62,179 nt of DNA from Pseudomonadota bacterium (GTDB lineage Bacteria; Pseudomonadota; Alphaproteobacteria; Rhodobacterales; Rhodobacteraceae). The position numbers and the translations under genes were made by a program. The notes below the pieces were generated by a model, which saw only the letters and a program-made list of their open reading frames with translations, did no database searches and was not told the DNA's origin. The DNA is taken from NCBI GenBank assembly GCA_021813365.1, contig JAKALB010000004.1:1-62179 (forward strand). Direction: 5' to 3'. Shown here piece after piece: positions 43,649 through 51,920 of the stretch. The stretch's first letter is position 1. Every line of letters starts with the position of its first letter.

Positions 43649-44419
43649 ATGACGAACCCCGGCTTTCACGACCTGTCCCTGCCCCTGTTTCCGACCCCTG
43701 CCGGGGACGAGGACGAGGCGCCGGCGGCCGCGCTGTCGGGGCGGTTGCCTTCCTATATCGCCGACCATCGCAAGCGCCTGAGGTCTCGTTTCATGGAAGG
43801 CGGCGCGCAGGCGCTGCCCGATTACGAGATGCTGGAACTGGTGCTGTTCCGCGCCATCCCGCGACAGGATGTCAAGCCGCTGGCGCGGCTGCTTCTGGAT
43901 ACATTCGGCGACTTCAACCGGGTCATCTCGGCCTCGCCCCGGCGGCTGATGCTGGTCAAGGGTGTGGGCGAGGCGGTGGTGCAGGAGCTGAAGATCGTCG
44001 AGGCCGCGGCGCAGCGGCTGATGCGCAGCCGGGTGATGCACCGGCCCGTGCTGTCGTCGTGGGATGCGCTGGTGGATTATTGCCACACCGCCATGGCGCA
44101 TCGCGAAACCGAGCAGTTCCGCATCCTGTTTCTCGACCGCAAGAATGTGCTGATCGCGGATGAAGAACAGGCCAAGGGCACGGTGGATCACGTGCCGGTC
44201 TATCCGCGCGAAGTGGTGAAGCGCGCGCTGGAGCTGAACGCCTCGGCCCTGATCCTGGTGCACAACCACCCCTCGGGCGACCCGACTCCCAGCCAGGCGG
44301 ACATCTCGATGACCAGTCAGGTGCAGGATGCGGCCCAGGTGCTGGGGATCACGCTGCATGACCATCTGATCATCGGCAAAAGCCGGGAGATTTCGTTCCG
44401 GGCCGAGGGGTATCTGTAA
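43649..44419 (+). CDS. radC: RadC/JAMM-family DNA-repair-associated protein
   Basis: A 256-residue RadC protein. It has an N-terminal helix-hairpin-helix-like region (LMLVKGVGEAVVQELKIVEA) and a C-terminal JAMM metalloprotease-like domain with VHNHPSGDPTPSQAD (His205, His207, Asp218), preceded by FRILFLDRKNVLI and VPVYPREVVKRALELNASA. The biochemical role of RadC is not established; it is linked to DNA repair and natural competence. ATG 43649 was chosen; the frame extends 23 codons upstream without a convincing ribosome site. Confidence 0.9.
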   Translation: MTNPGFHDLSLPLFPTPAGDEDEAPAAALSGRLPSYIADHRKRLRSRFMEGGAQALPDYEMLELVLFRAIPRQDVKPLARLLLDTFGDFNRVISASPRRLMLVKGVGEAVVQELKIVEAAAQRLMRSRVMHRPVLSSWDALVDYCHTAMAHRETEQFRILFLDRKNVLIADEEQAKGTVDHVPVYPREVVKRALELNASALILVHNHPSGDPTPSQADISMTSQVQDAAQVLGITLHDHLIIGKSREISFRAEGYL

Positions 44420-44455
44420 GGCCGCGGGGCAATCGCCGCCCGGGGCATGTGCCGC

Positions 44456-45964
44456 TCAGCCGCCACCGCCGAAGGCCGGGCGCAGCCAGAGCTCGACCCT
44501 GCGGTTCAGGTGGCGGCCCGCGACGGTCTCGTCGCAGGCCATGGGCAAGGCCTCGCCAAAGGCCATGACCTGCGGCAAGGCCGCTTCGGGCAGGCCGGGG
44601 GCGGCGGTCTTCAGCGCCGCGAGCACCAGCCGGGCGCGCGCGGTGCTGAGTTGCAGATTGGTGCGGGCCGCGCCGGAACCGTCGGAAAAGCCCACCAGGA
44701 TCGGGGTCTTGCCCTTGAAGGCATCGGTTTCCAGCAGCCGGGCCAAAGCGGTCAGGTTGTCCTGGGCCGCGGCATCCAGCGTCGAGTCGCCGTCCTGAAA
44801 GCGGAAGGTCAGGCTGCTGCGTTCGGCGCCGTCCATGATGGCGGCGACGGCTTGAAGGTCGGCCAGAGCCACGTCGGCCCCGGCGCCCCTGATGGCGCTC
44901 AGCAGGCGCAGGCCGTCGGCGGTCATGGGCTGGAACTCTGCCGCCCGGTCGACATAGCCGGCGGCGGCGATCACGGCCTGGGCCCTGGGCAGGGTCAGGA
45001 AATCCAGGAACTCGCGGGCCATCAGCGGCAGGCGGCGCGGCGGTCTGTCCAGAAACAGCGGCAGGGTCAGCGGGTAATCCGCGGCCTTCACGGCCAGCGG
45101 GCTGGGGGAGAGCGGAAAGCCGCAACTGTCGGTCAGATCCAGCACCCGGGCCGGGCCGCTTTGGGCGCGGCCGGTCACGGCGATGGCCCAGGGGTCGCGC
45201 GAAACGGCAAGGGCCAGGCCGGCCAGATCGGAATGGGTCACCTGACCCACGACATCCTTGCCGATCCGCGCGGCCAGCGCCTTGCCCAGGTCGCTGTCGG
45301 GCGCCAGGGCATGCAGGACCAGCGGCATGTCGGGGCCGCCGATTTCGGACCAGTTCGTGACCTCGCCCGCCAGCACGCGGGCCAGCGCGGTGGAGGCGAT
45401 GCGCGGCATCGGATTGTCGGGTGCAACGATGGGCACCAGGGCATCGCTGGCCAGAACGACGCCGGTCAGGTCGGGCGCCGGCGCCCGGGCCAGAACCAGT
45501 TCGGCCCGGCCGCCCAGCAGCGCCGCGCGAGCGGCATCGAAGGGTGCCGGCGCAAACGACATCTCGGCCAGCACCTGACCCGTGGTGGGATCGGTCAGGA
45601 TGGCGGGGGTGCTGGCCGTGGCGGGGGCGAAGGTCAGGCCGCGGCTTTCGGCGAAGGCGGCGAACAGCGCGGGCATCAGCGCCGCGCCGGGCTCGGCCGC
45701 GCCCAGGATGCGGATCGTGGCTTTCGGCGCCGTCAGGCTGGGGCAGGCGGGGCCTTCGCAGATGACGCCTTCGGCGTCGAGCGTCAGCGGGCCATAGGGC
45801 GACAGGACCCGGTAGAATTCGCCGTCATAGCCCTGCAACGTGCCTTCGATCGACAAGGCGCCGTCGCGGGCGGTCAGCGTGACATCCTGCGCCGACGCTC
45901 CGGACACTCCACTGGCAAGCCCAAGCGCGGCGAAAAGTGCCGCGCACCGGAGGAATGTCACCAT
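44456..45964 (-). CDS. Secreted PstS-like binding-domain protein fused to OmpA domain
   Basis: A 502-residue protein with a signal peptide (LRCAALFAALGLASGVSG, cleaved near residue 25). It then has an SH3-like or small beta segment, a type-2 periplasmic binding domain of the phosphate-binding class (residues about 82-345: TIRILGAAEPGAALMPALFA, VTNWSEIGGPDMPLVLHAL, AREFLDFLTLPRAQAVIAAA), and a C-terminal OmpA-like peptidoglycan-binding domain from about 380 (LTFRFQDGDSTLDAAAQDNL, ILVGFSDGSGAARTNLQLS, HLNRRVELWL). It looks like a wall-anchored solute-binding protein. It follows the 45980-46951 gene at 15 bp. Converges with radC. Confidence 0.75.
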   Translation of the reverse strand: MVTFLRCAALFAALGLASGVSGASAQDVTLTARDGALSIEGTLQGYDGEFYRVLSPYGPLTLDAEGVICEGPACPSLTAPKATIRILGAAEPGAALMPALFAAFAESRGLTFAPATASTPAILTDPTTGQVLAEMSFAPAPFDAARAALLGGRAELVLARAPAPDLTGVVLASDALVPIVAPDNPMPRIASTALARVLAGEVTNWSEIGGPDMPLVLHALAPDSDLGKALAARIGKDVVGQVTHSDLAGLALAVSRDPWAIAVTGRAQSGPARVLDLTDSCGFPLSPSPLAVKAADYPLTLPLFLDRPPRRLPLMAREFLDFLTLPRAQAVIAAAGYVDRAAEFQPMTADGLRLLSAIRGAGADVALADLQAVAAIMDGAERSSLTFRFQDGDSTLDAAAQDNLTALARLLETDAFKGKTPILVGFSDGSGAARTNLQLSTARARLVLAALKTAAPGLPEAALPQVMAFGEALPMACDETVAGRHLNRRVELWLRPAFGGGG

Positions 45965-45979
45965 CTACTGCCGCCCATC

Positions 45980-46951
45980 CTAGTCGTTGGCGGCGATCTT
46001 CATGTCCTGCGGGGGATTCTTCAACACCAGATATCCGGTTGGGCCACCACAGGGCGGCATGGCCAGGCTGAGCTCGGCGATGCTGACCGCGCCGTCCAGG
46101 CTGGTCAGGGCCCGGCCGCGGACCTCGCGACCGCAGCTTTGCGGGCCGACCGGCGATTCGATGGCGATATCGACCATCGGTCCGGGGGGAAAGGTGTAGA
46201 TCTGGGCCAGAACCGGTGCCTCCAGCGTTGGATCGCCCAGGCGGGCCAGCCATCCGCCGGTGGCGGGATCGGCCGCGACCGGGCCATGCAGCGTGAACAC
46301 GGCGCCGGGCCGGCCCTGCACGGCCAGGCGGTGCAGGCCGGACATGTCGGGCAGTGGCAGGGCGCTGGTCAGGGTTCTGCCGTCGGAGAAGGCGACCTGG
46401 ACCACGCCATCGGCAGCCAGCGCAGGCAGCGACAGGGCCAGGGCGCCGCTGGTGTCGGTCTGAAGGTCAAAGCTCAGCCCGGCATGAGACAGGGTGGCGC
46501 GCTGCGCGGGATGGCAGGGTGCGGCGAGTTGCAGGAACAGGACCGCGCCGGGGAGCCGCGTCAGGCGCAGGGTGTCCTGACAATCGGGGGGCACGGCGCC
46601 TGTTGTGGCCGAGGCTGCGGGCGGCGCGGTGTCGGCCCGGGGGTGCCGCGCGACCGGCACGCTCGGCACCAGGGCATCGCCGGCAAGACCGGCGACGGCG
46701 GCGCCGGAAGCGTCGAGGGTCGACAAATCGGGCCGGATCGATCCGGCCTCTGCCTGCCCGCCACCGGCACGCAGGCTCCAGTGGGCGAATTGCACCGCGC
46801 CCAGTGCCACGCAGACGATGACACCCAGGCGCAACAGGCGCCTGCGGCGGCTGGTCTTGGCGGCGCCGGCGGTCTCGGGCTTGCCTTGCGACGGGCCCGC
46901 AGCCCGAGCCTGCGGCCGGACCGGCCTGTTCAATGGCAAATGCTGCGACAT
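45980..46951 (-). CDS. Single-pass membrane protein with large periplasmic domain, unknown function
   Basis: A 323-residue protein. The N-terminal 38 residues are basic and cytoplasmic, followed by one membrane helix (LLRLGVIVCVALGAVQFAHW, 39-58) and an Ala/Pro-rich linker. The periplasmic part is beta-rich with paired cysteines (DCQDTLRL and APCHPAQ; SCGREVRG and MPPCGGP) that may form disulfides. I recognise no domain. It is 15 bp upstream of the PBP-OmpA fusion gene and probably works with it. It lies downstream of the histidine kinase, 93 bp away, with hairpins in the gap. Confidence 0.6.
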   Translation of the reverse strand: MSQHLPLNRPVRPQARAAGPSQGKPETAGAAKTSRRRRLLRLGVIVCVALGAVQFAHWSLRAGGGQAEAGSIRPDLSTLDASGAAVAGLAGDALVPSVPVARHPRADTAPPAASATTGAVPPDCQDTLRLTRLPGAVLFLQLAAPCHPAQRATLSHAGLSFDLQTDTSGALALSLPALAADGVVQVAFSDGRTLTSALPLPDMSGLHRLAVQGRPGAVFTLHGPVAADPATGGWLARLGDPTLEAPVLAQIYTFPPGPMVDIAIESPVGPQSCGREVRGRALTSLDGAVSIAELSLAMPPCGGPTGYLVLKNPPQDMKIAAND

Positions 46952-46976
46952 GGCGCCCTCCGGACATCATGAACGG

Positions 46977-47001
46977 GGGCAGTCTGCCCGGCAATCCGGG
47001 C
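46977..47001. terminator. Hairpins between the histidine kinase gene and the next operon
   Basis: GGGCAG-T-CTGCCC (46977-46989) and GCCCGG-CAAT-CCGGGC (46986-47001) overlap and can form alternative stems. They lie between the kinase stop (47045) and the next start (46951) on the minus strand. They may end or weaken the regulator-kinase transcript. No U-tract is present. Confidence 0.4.
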
Positions 47002-47044
47002 GACGGCGTGGCGAAGTCGTGAAAACTGTGGCGACGGCCGCGCG

Positions 47045-48379
47045 CTAACCCCGAGGCAGGGCGACGCGGGCCGAGACGCCGGTGCTTTGGCCGGGAATGG
47101 GCGAGACCAGCGAAAATTCGGCCTGGGCGCGTTCGGCGATGGCCGTGACGATGGCCAGGCCGAGGCCCGCGCCATCGCCGTCTGCGGCACCCTTCTGAAA
47201 GCGATGCGACAGTCTGGCCAGGGCCTCGGGCGCAAGCGGCGGGCCTTCGTTGCTCACGGTCAGGACCGCTTCGGGTGTCAGTTCGATGGTGACGGGTTGA
47301 TCGGGATCGCCATGGCGCAGGGCGTTTTCGATCAGGTTGCGGCACAGGATGCCGAAGGCGTCAGGCTCGATGACCGATGGCACCGGTTCGGGCGGCAGGG
47401 TCAGGCGGCAGCGTTCGCCCGCCCCGGCGCGCTGGAAATCCTGCACGATGAGCTGCACGACCTGGCGCATGTCGCTGGCCCTTTCCTGCCGCATGCGGCC
47501 GCCCTCGGCCCGGGCGAGCTGCATCAGCTTTTCCGACGTCCGCATCAGGCGTTTCAGTGTCGTGACGATTTCATCGGCGCGGCGCGCAGCCGAGGCATCC
47601 GCGGTTTCGGCCTTCAGCCGTTGCGCCTGGGCAATGGCGCCTGCAACAGGGGTGCGCAGCTCGTGCGCGGCATTGGCGGCAAAGCTGCGCTCGGCCTCGA
47701 AGGCGGCGGTCAGGCGGTGGAACAGGTCGTTCACCTCGGCCGCGAAAGGCATCAGTTCGCGCGGCAGATCCTTGACGGCCAGGGGCGACATGTCTTGTGC
47801 CCCGCGGCGGGAAATGGCGCGTTCCAGGGCGCGGACCGGGGCAAAGCCGCGCCGCACGGCAAAGGCAATGGCCAGAAGGCTGAGCGGAATCACCACCAGC
47901 AGCGGCAGCGACAGTTCGATCATCATCGACCGGGCCAGACGGGTGCGGTCGGCCACCGGTTCGGCCACGGTGATCGTCACCTGGCCGTCGGCCAAGGACT
48001 GCTGGTAGACGCGGTAGCCGTCTGACTGGCTGAACCCCTGGCCTTTGAATCCCGGCAGGTTTGCCGCACCGGCATCGCGCGACTGCAACAGCACCGTGCC
48101 CGAGGCGTCACGGACCTGATAGACCACGCCTTCCTCGTCATCGGGCAGGCGGTCGATTTCGTGCTCTTCGTGCTCGTCGAGGGGCTCGCCGCGGCCGCGC
48201 AGGTCGTGCAGGGCCAGCGGCAGGATACGCTGCGCGGTGGCTTGCAGGGCGTCGTCGAACACCTCGTTCACCCGGGCCGACAGGCGGGTCGCCGTGGCCA
48301 GGGCCGCCAGCAGCCAGAGAACGGTGACCAGCGTGCCCAGAACCACGGCCAGGCGGGTTTGCAGCGACCAGGTTTTCAT
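47045..48379 (-). CDS. Sensor histidine kinase with acidic/His-rich periplasmic loop
   Basis: A 444-residue kinase of the TctE/QseC/PmrB type. Membrane helices lie at about 11-31 (AVVLGTLVTVLWLLAALAT) and 156-176 (LSLPLLVVIPLSLLAIAFAV), enclosing a sensor domain with GEPLDEHEEHEIDRLPDDEE at residues 64-83. A HAMP-like linker is followed by the phosphorylated His239 in FAANAAHELRTPVAGA, and the ATP domain has NLIENALRHGDPDQ and GDGAGLGLAIVTAI. ATG 48379 overlaps the regulator stop by 4 bp; the longer frame would run through the regulator gene. The cluster of Glu/Asp/His suggests a metal ligand, perhaps iron, but this is inference. Confidence 0.88.
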   Translation of the reverse strand: MKTWSLQTRLAVVLGTLVTVLWLLAALATATRLSARVNEVFDDALQATAQRILPLALHDLRGRGEPLDEHEEHEIDRLPDDEEGVVYQVRDASGTVLLQSRDAGAANLPGFKGQGFSQSDGYRVYQQSLADGQVTITVAEPVADRTRLARSMMIELSLPLLVVIPLSLLAIAFAVRRGFAPVRALERAISRRGAQDMSPLAVKDLPRELMPFAAEVNDLFHRLTAAFEAERSFAANAAHELRTPVAGAIAQAQRLKAETADASAARRADEIVTTLKRLMRTSEKLMQLARAEGGRMRQERASDMRQVVQLIVQDFQRAGAGERCRLTLPPEPVPSVIEPDAFGILCRNLIENALRHGDPDQPVTIELTPEAVLTVSNEGPPLAPEALARLSHRFQKGAADGDGAGLGLAIVTAIAERAQAEFSLVSPIPGQSTGVSARVALPRG

Positions 48380-49035
48380 GGCCGGCCCAGGCGATAGCCA
48401 AGGCCACGTTCGGTCTCGATCACCCAGGCCCCCAGTTTCTTGCGCAGGCGCGAGACATGTGCCTCGATCGCGTTGGACTCGACCGATTGGTCGAAGGAAT
48501 ACAGCCGGTCCTCCAGCTGCGCCTTGGACAGAAGCTGGCCGGGGCGTTGCAGGAAGGCTTCCAGCAACACCCATTCCCGGGCGGTCAGGGTGACGCTGCG
48601 ACCGGCATCGGTGATCGCACGGGCCGCAAGGTCGATGTCCAGCGGGCCGAGGGTGATGATCGGGTTGGGGTTGCCGACATAGCGGCGGGCGACCGAGTTG
48701 ATCCGGGCCGAAAGCTCGGCCAGATCGAAGGGTTTAACGATATAGTCGTCGGCCCCGGCATTCAGCCCCTCGATCCGGTCGGACACCTGGTCCAGCGCGG
48801 TCAGGATGATGACCGGCGTGACCTCGCCCCGGCCGCGCAGGGCCTTCAGGAAGGCGATGCCGCGGCCATCGGGCAGCATCAGGTCGAGCAGCACCAGATC
48901 ATAGACGGCGACACGCATCGCATCGCCAGCCTGGCCCAGCCGCGTCACCCAGTCGACCGAATGGCCCAGACCGGCGATCTCGTCGCGCACGGCCTGGCCC
49001 AGAACGGAATCGTCCTCGATCAGCAAGATCCGCAT
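48376..49035 (-). CDS. OmpR/PhoB-family response regulator
   Basis: A 219-residue regulator paired with the downstream kinase. The receiver domain has the acidic pocket IEDDS (Asp8, Asp9), phosphoacceptor Asp51 in VLLDLMLPDGRG and Lys in DYIVKPFDLAEL. The C-terminal winged helix includes VTLTAREWVLLEAFLQRPG, VESNAIEAHVSRLRKKLG and IETERGLGYRL. OmpR-family regulators bind tandem direct repeats spaced about 11 bp, exactly what is seen at 49084-49140 just upstream. It probably controls its own operon and the divergent DUF2271-PepSY-apbE operon. Confidence 0.93.
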   Translation of the reverse strand: MRILLIEDDSVLGQAVRDEIAGLGHSVDWVTRLGQAGDAMRVAVYDLVLLDLMLPDGRGIAFLKALRGRGEVTPVIILTALDQVSDRIEGLNAGADDYIVKPFDLAELSARINSVARRYVGNPNPIITLGPLDIDLAARAITDAGRSVTLTAREWVLLEAFLQRPGQLLSKAQLEDRLYSFDQSVESNAIEAHVSRLRKKLGAWVIETERGLGYRLGRP

Positions 49036-49083
49036 GTTGCCTGGCCCGCCCCCGATGCCGCTTTCGTGACCGTTGTCGGGCGT

Positions 49084-49140
49084 CAAGCTGACACCAAGCT
49101 GACGAAAGCGAAAGGGGGCCGTCAGCCTGGTGTCAGCTTG
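49084..49140. promoter_or_regulatory. Paired inverted operator between the two-component and flavin-relay operons
   Basis: AAGCTGAC occurs at 49085-49092 and 49096-49103 on the plus strand, and on the minus strand at 49139-49132 with AGGCTGAC at 49128-49121. Each pair repeats with an 11-bp period, and the two 21-bp arms (49084-49104 and 49120-49140) match each other in 20 of 21 positions around a 15-bp centre. It lies 49 bp before the regulator gene and 114 bp before the DUF2271 gene. This is the expected layout for an OmpR-family regulator controlling both directions. As RNA it would also fold into a long stem. Confidence 0.7.
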
Positions 49141-49253
49141 GCCGCCCAGACAGGGAATCGACCAGGGCGCAAGCCTGACCCATGGGCCGTCCGCGCCAAA
49201 GGGCGCGGGCGCCGCGGCCGGGGCCGGGGCCCGAGACGGTAGACAGGAGAAAG

Positions 49254-49736
49254 ATGACGATGATGCTGAAACCCTTGATGACCACCCTGGCCGTGACCAC
49301 GGCGCTGACCGCCCCCGGCATCGCCGCGGCCCGGCAGGTGACATTCTCGACCACGCTGAACAATTATGGCGGGCCGCCGGCCTTTTTGGCCTATTACGTG
49401 ACCGACGCGAACGGTGCCTATGTGGGCACGCTTTGGATGGCGGGCGCCAGGGCGCGGTATTACGAGCACCTTGACGGCTGGTATCGGGCCAGCGGCGGCG
49501 ACATGAGCCAGCTGAACGGGATCACCGGCGCCTCGGTCGGATCGGGGCAGACGCTGACCATCACGCTGGACCTGGTCGATTCGGTGTTCGATGCGGGTTA
49601 TGTGCTGCATATCGACGCCGCGGCCGAGAACATGCGATCCGTGCCGAATGACGTGAAAGTGCCCTTGACCGCTGCGGGTGCCGGGCAGGGTGTCAAGGGC
49701 AAGGGCTATATCGCCCGGTTCACCTATTCGATGTAA
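49254..49736 (+). CDS. Periplasmic DUF2271-family protein with flavinylation-like motif
   Basis: A 160-residue secreted protein (signal peptide to about residue 27: TLAVTTALTAPGIAAA). Its layout matches DUF2271: beta-strands with YYVTDANGAYVGTLWMAGAR, then YYEHLDGWYRASGGDM, a motif SQLNGITGASVGSGQ (residues 85-99) and VLHIDAAAE. Asn88-Gly-Ile-Thr-Gly-Ala-Ser94 resembles the Dxx(S/T)GA(T/S) sequence to which ApbE attaches FMN, with Asn in place of Asp and Ser94 as possible acceptor. apbE is two genes downstream. ATG 49254 follows AGGAGA. It may be the periplasmic electron carrier or acceptor for the PepSY flavoreductase. Confidence 0.78.
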   Translation: MTMMLKPLMTTLAVTTALTAPGIAAARQVTFSTTLNNYGGPPAFLAYYVTDANGAYVGTLWMAGARARYYEHLDGWYRASGGDMSQLNGITGASVGSGQTLTITLDLVDSVFDAGYVLHIDAAAENMRSVPNDVKVPLTAAGAGQGVKGKGYIARFTYSM

Positions 49737-49748
49737 GGGGCTTGGCCG

Positions 49749-51920
49749 ATGATCCGGTTGCTGCATCGCTGGCCCGGGCTGATTGCCGCGGTCCTTTTGA
49801 CGATCCTGGGGCTCTCGGGTGCCATTCTGTCGGTCTATGCGGCGCTGGAGGCGAGATCGGCTCCGGCGCAGAGCGTGGCCGAGCTGGCGGCCAGGGTGGT
49901 GGCCCGGAACCCCGGCGTGACGGAAATCGACCGGTCGGCCAGCGGGCAGATCACCGCCTATCTGGACGGGTTGAGCCCGACGGCGCAGGTGATCGACCCG
50001 GCAACCGGGGCCAGCCTGGGCAATGTGGCGACCAGCCCGTTGCGCGATTGGCTGATCGAACTGCACCGGTCGCTGTTCCTGTCGGATGCCGGGCGGATCG
50101 TGATGGCGCTGGCCGCCGTGGCGATGCTGGCGCTGGCGGTATCGGGGCTGATGCTGCTGGCCAAACGGTCTGGCGGCTGGGGCCGGATCCTGGCGACGCA
50201 AAGGGGCAGGGGGCGGTTGCATGCCATGCTGGCGCGGGTGACGGTCACCGGCCTTGCCCTCTCGGCGGTGACGGCGCTGTGGATGACGGCCGTGACCTTC
50301 GGTCTGGTGCCGCAGGCGCAGGCGCCCGCCTTTCCGGATCAGGTGTCTGGCCAGGGCGGGGCGGCACTGGCCGAGATGCCGGTCTTGCAGAACACGCCGA
50401 TCACCGCGCTGGACAAGCTGGTGTTTCCGGCGGCAGATGACATGACGGATGTCTATACGCTGAAGACCGCCAGCGGGCAGGGTTACATCGATCAGGGTAG
50501 CGGAAAGCTGCTGGCCTGGACACCCTCGACCGCGTGGGATGCGCTGACGCGGCTGCTGACCGCCATCCACACCGGGCGCGGCGCCGCCGTGGTCGGGCTG
50601 ATCCTTGGCCTGTCGGCGCTGGGTCTGCCGGTGATGTCCTGGACCGGCATTGCGCAATACCTGGCGCGGCGCGCGCGGCGCGTGAAGTCCGCCCCGGCGG
50701 CGACGGCGGATGTGGTGGTTCTGGTGGCCAGCGAAGGCGGCACGACCTGGGGCTTTGCCGAAACGCTGCGCGACAGCCTGACCGGGCAGGGCCTGGCGGT
50801 GCATGTGGCGGCCCTGCAAGACTTTGCCCCCGAATCCTGGCCCAGGGCGGAACTGGCGCTGATCCTGGCTGCGACCTATGGCGCGGGCGAGGCGCCGGCT
50901 GCGGCCGCCGGTTTTCTGGAAACCTTGAAGTCCCTGCCACAGGCACCCCGGATCCCGGTGGCCGTGCTGGGCTTTGGCGACCGGAGCTTTCCGGACTTCT
51001 GCGCCTTTGCCGAGCAGATTTCGTGCACCGCCGCGCAGATCGGCTGGGAGCAGGTGCTGCCGCTGGCCACGGTGGGCCGCCAGTCGCCGCAGGACTTTGC
51101 CCGCTGGGGCCGCGACCTGTCGGCCGTCATCGGCGTGACGCTGGATCTGCACCACCTGCCCGAGCGGCCGCAGACCCGGCGGCTGACCCTGATCTCGCGC
51201 CGCGATTATGGTCAGGCGGTGCAGGCGCCAACCGCGATCTTGCGGTTTGCCCTGCCCGAAACCTCGCTTTGGGATCGGCTGACGGGCCAGGACTGGCGTT
51301 TCCACGCGGGCGATCTGCTGGGTATCCTGCCCGAGGGGACGACGCTGCCGCGATTCTATTCGCTGGCGTCCGGACGGGCGGACGGGTTTGTCGAGATCTG
51401 CGTGCGCAAACATCCCGGTGGCCTCTGTTCGGGCCAGCTGCTGGCGCTGGAACCCGGCGACGCGGTGCAGGCCTTTCTGAAGCCGAACCGCGGTTTCCGT
51501 CCGGCCAGGGGGCGCGGGCCGGTGATCCTGATCGGGGCGGGCACCGGGATCGGGCCGCTGGCGGGCTTTGCCCGGGCCAATACCGGCAAGCGGCCGATGC
51601 ATCTGTTCTTCGGTTTGCGCGACGCCGCCAGCGACCTGCTTTATGCCGAGGAACTGCGCGAATGGCTGGAGGGCGGGCATCTGCGGTCGGTCAAGGCGGC
51701 GTTTTCGCGGGGCACTCCGAAGGTCTATGTGCAAGACGAGTTGCGGCGCGATGCGGCCCGGCTGGTGAAGCTGATGCAATCGGGCGCGCAGATCCTGGTC
51801 TGCGGCGGGCGCGAAATGGCGGCGGGCGTGCGTGGCGCGCTGGAGGAAATCCTGGCGCCGGCGGGGCTGAGCCCGGCGCTGCTGAGGGCCGAGGGACGCT
51901 ATGCCGAAGATGTCTACTGA
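49749..51920 (+). CDS. PepSY membrane domain fused to flavodoxin/FAD/NAD(P)H reductase
   Basis: A 723-residue fusion. Residues 1-305 form a PepSY-TM unit: four helices (about 8-30, 113-136, 159-182, 276-298), with His6 (LLHRWPG), His105 (IELHRSLF), His157 (RLHAML) and His273 (AIHTGRG) near helix ends, possibly heme ligands, and a periplasmic PepSY loop with VIDPATGASLG. Residues 320-455 form a flavodoxin domain (VVVLVASEGGTTWGFAETL, ATYGAGEAP, GFGDRSFPDFCAFA). The rest is the sulfite-reductase/CPR-type module: FAD site PRFYSLAS (534-541), GLCSGQL, nucleotide loop ILIGAGTGIGPLAG, and the C-terminal aromatic in RYAEDVY. It would carry electrons from cytosolic NAD(P)H across the membrane. 12 bp after the DUF2271 gene. 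Confidence 0.88.
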   Translation: MIRLLHRWPGLIAAVLLTILGLSGAILSVYAALEARSAPAQSVAELAARVVARNPGVTEIDRSASGQITAYLDGLSPTAQVIDPATGASLGNVATSPLRDWLIELHRSLFLSDAGRIVMALAAVAMLALAVSGLMLLAKRSGGWGRILATQRGRGRLHAMLARVTVTGLALSAVTALWMTAVTFGLVPQAQAPAFPDQVSGQGGAALAEMPVLQNTPITALDKLVFPAADDMTDVYTLKTASGQGYIDQGSGKLLAWTPSTAWDALTRLLTAIHTGRGAAVVGLILGLSALGLPVMSWTGIAQYLARRARRVKSAPAATADVVVLVASEGGTTWGFAETLRDSLTGQGLAVHVAALQDFAPESWPRAELALILAATYGAGEAPAAAAGFLETLKSLPQAPRIPVAVLGFGDRSFPDFCAFAEQISCTAAQIGWEQVLPLATVGRQSPQDFARWGRDLSAVIGVTLDLHHLPERPQTRRLTLISRRDYGQAVQAPTAILRFALPETSLWDRLTGQDWRFHAGDLLGILPEGTTLPRFYSLASGRADGFVEICVRKHPGGLCSGQLLALEPGDAVQAFLKPNRGFRPARGRGPVILIGAGTGIGPLAGFARANTGKRPMHLFFGLRDAASDLLYAEELREWLEGGHLRSVKAAFSRGTPKVYVQDELRRDAARLVKLMQSGAQILVCGGREMAAGVRGALEEILAPAGLSPALLRAEGRYAEDVY

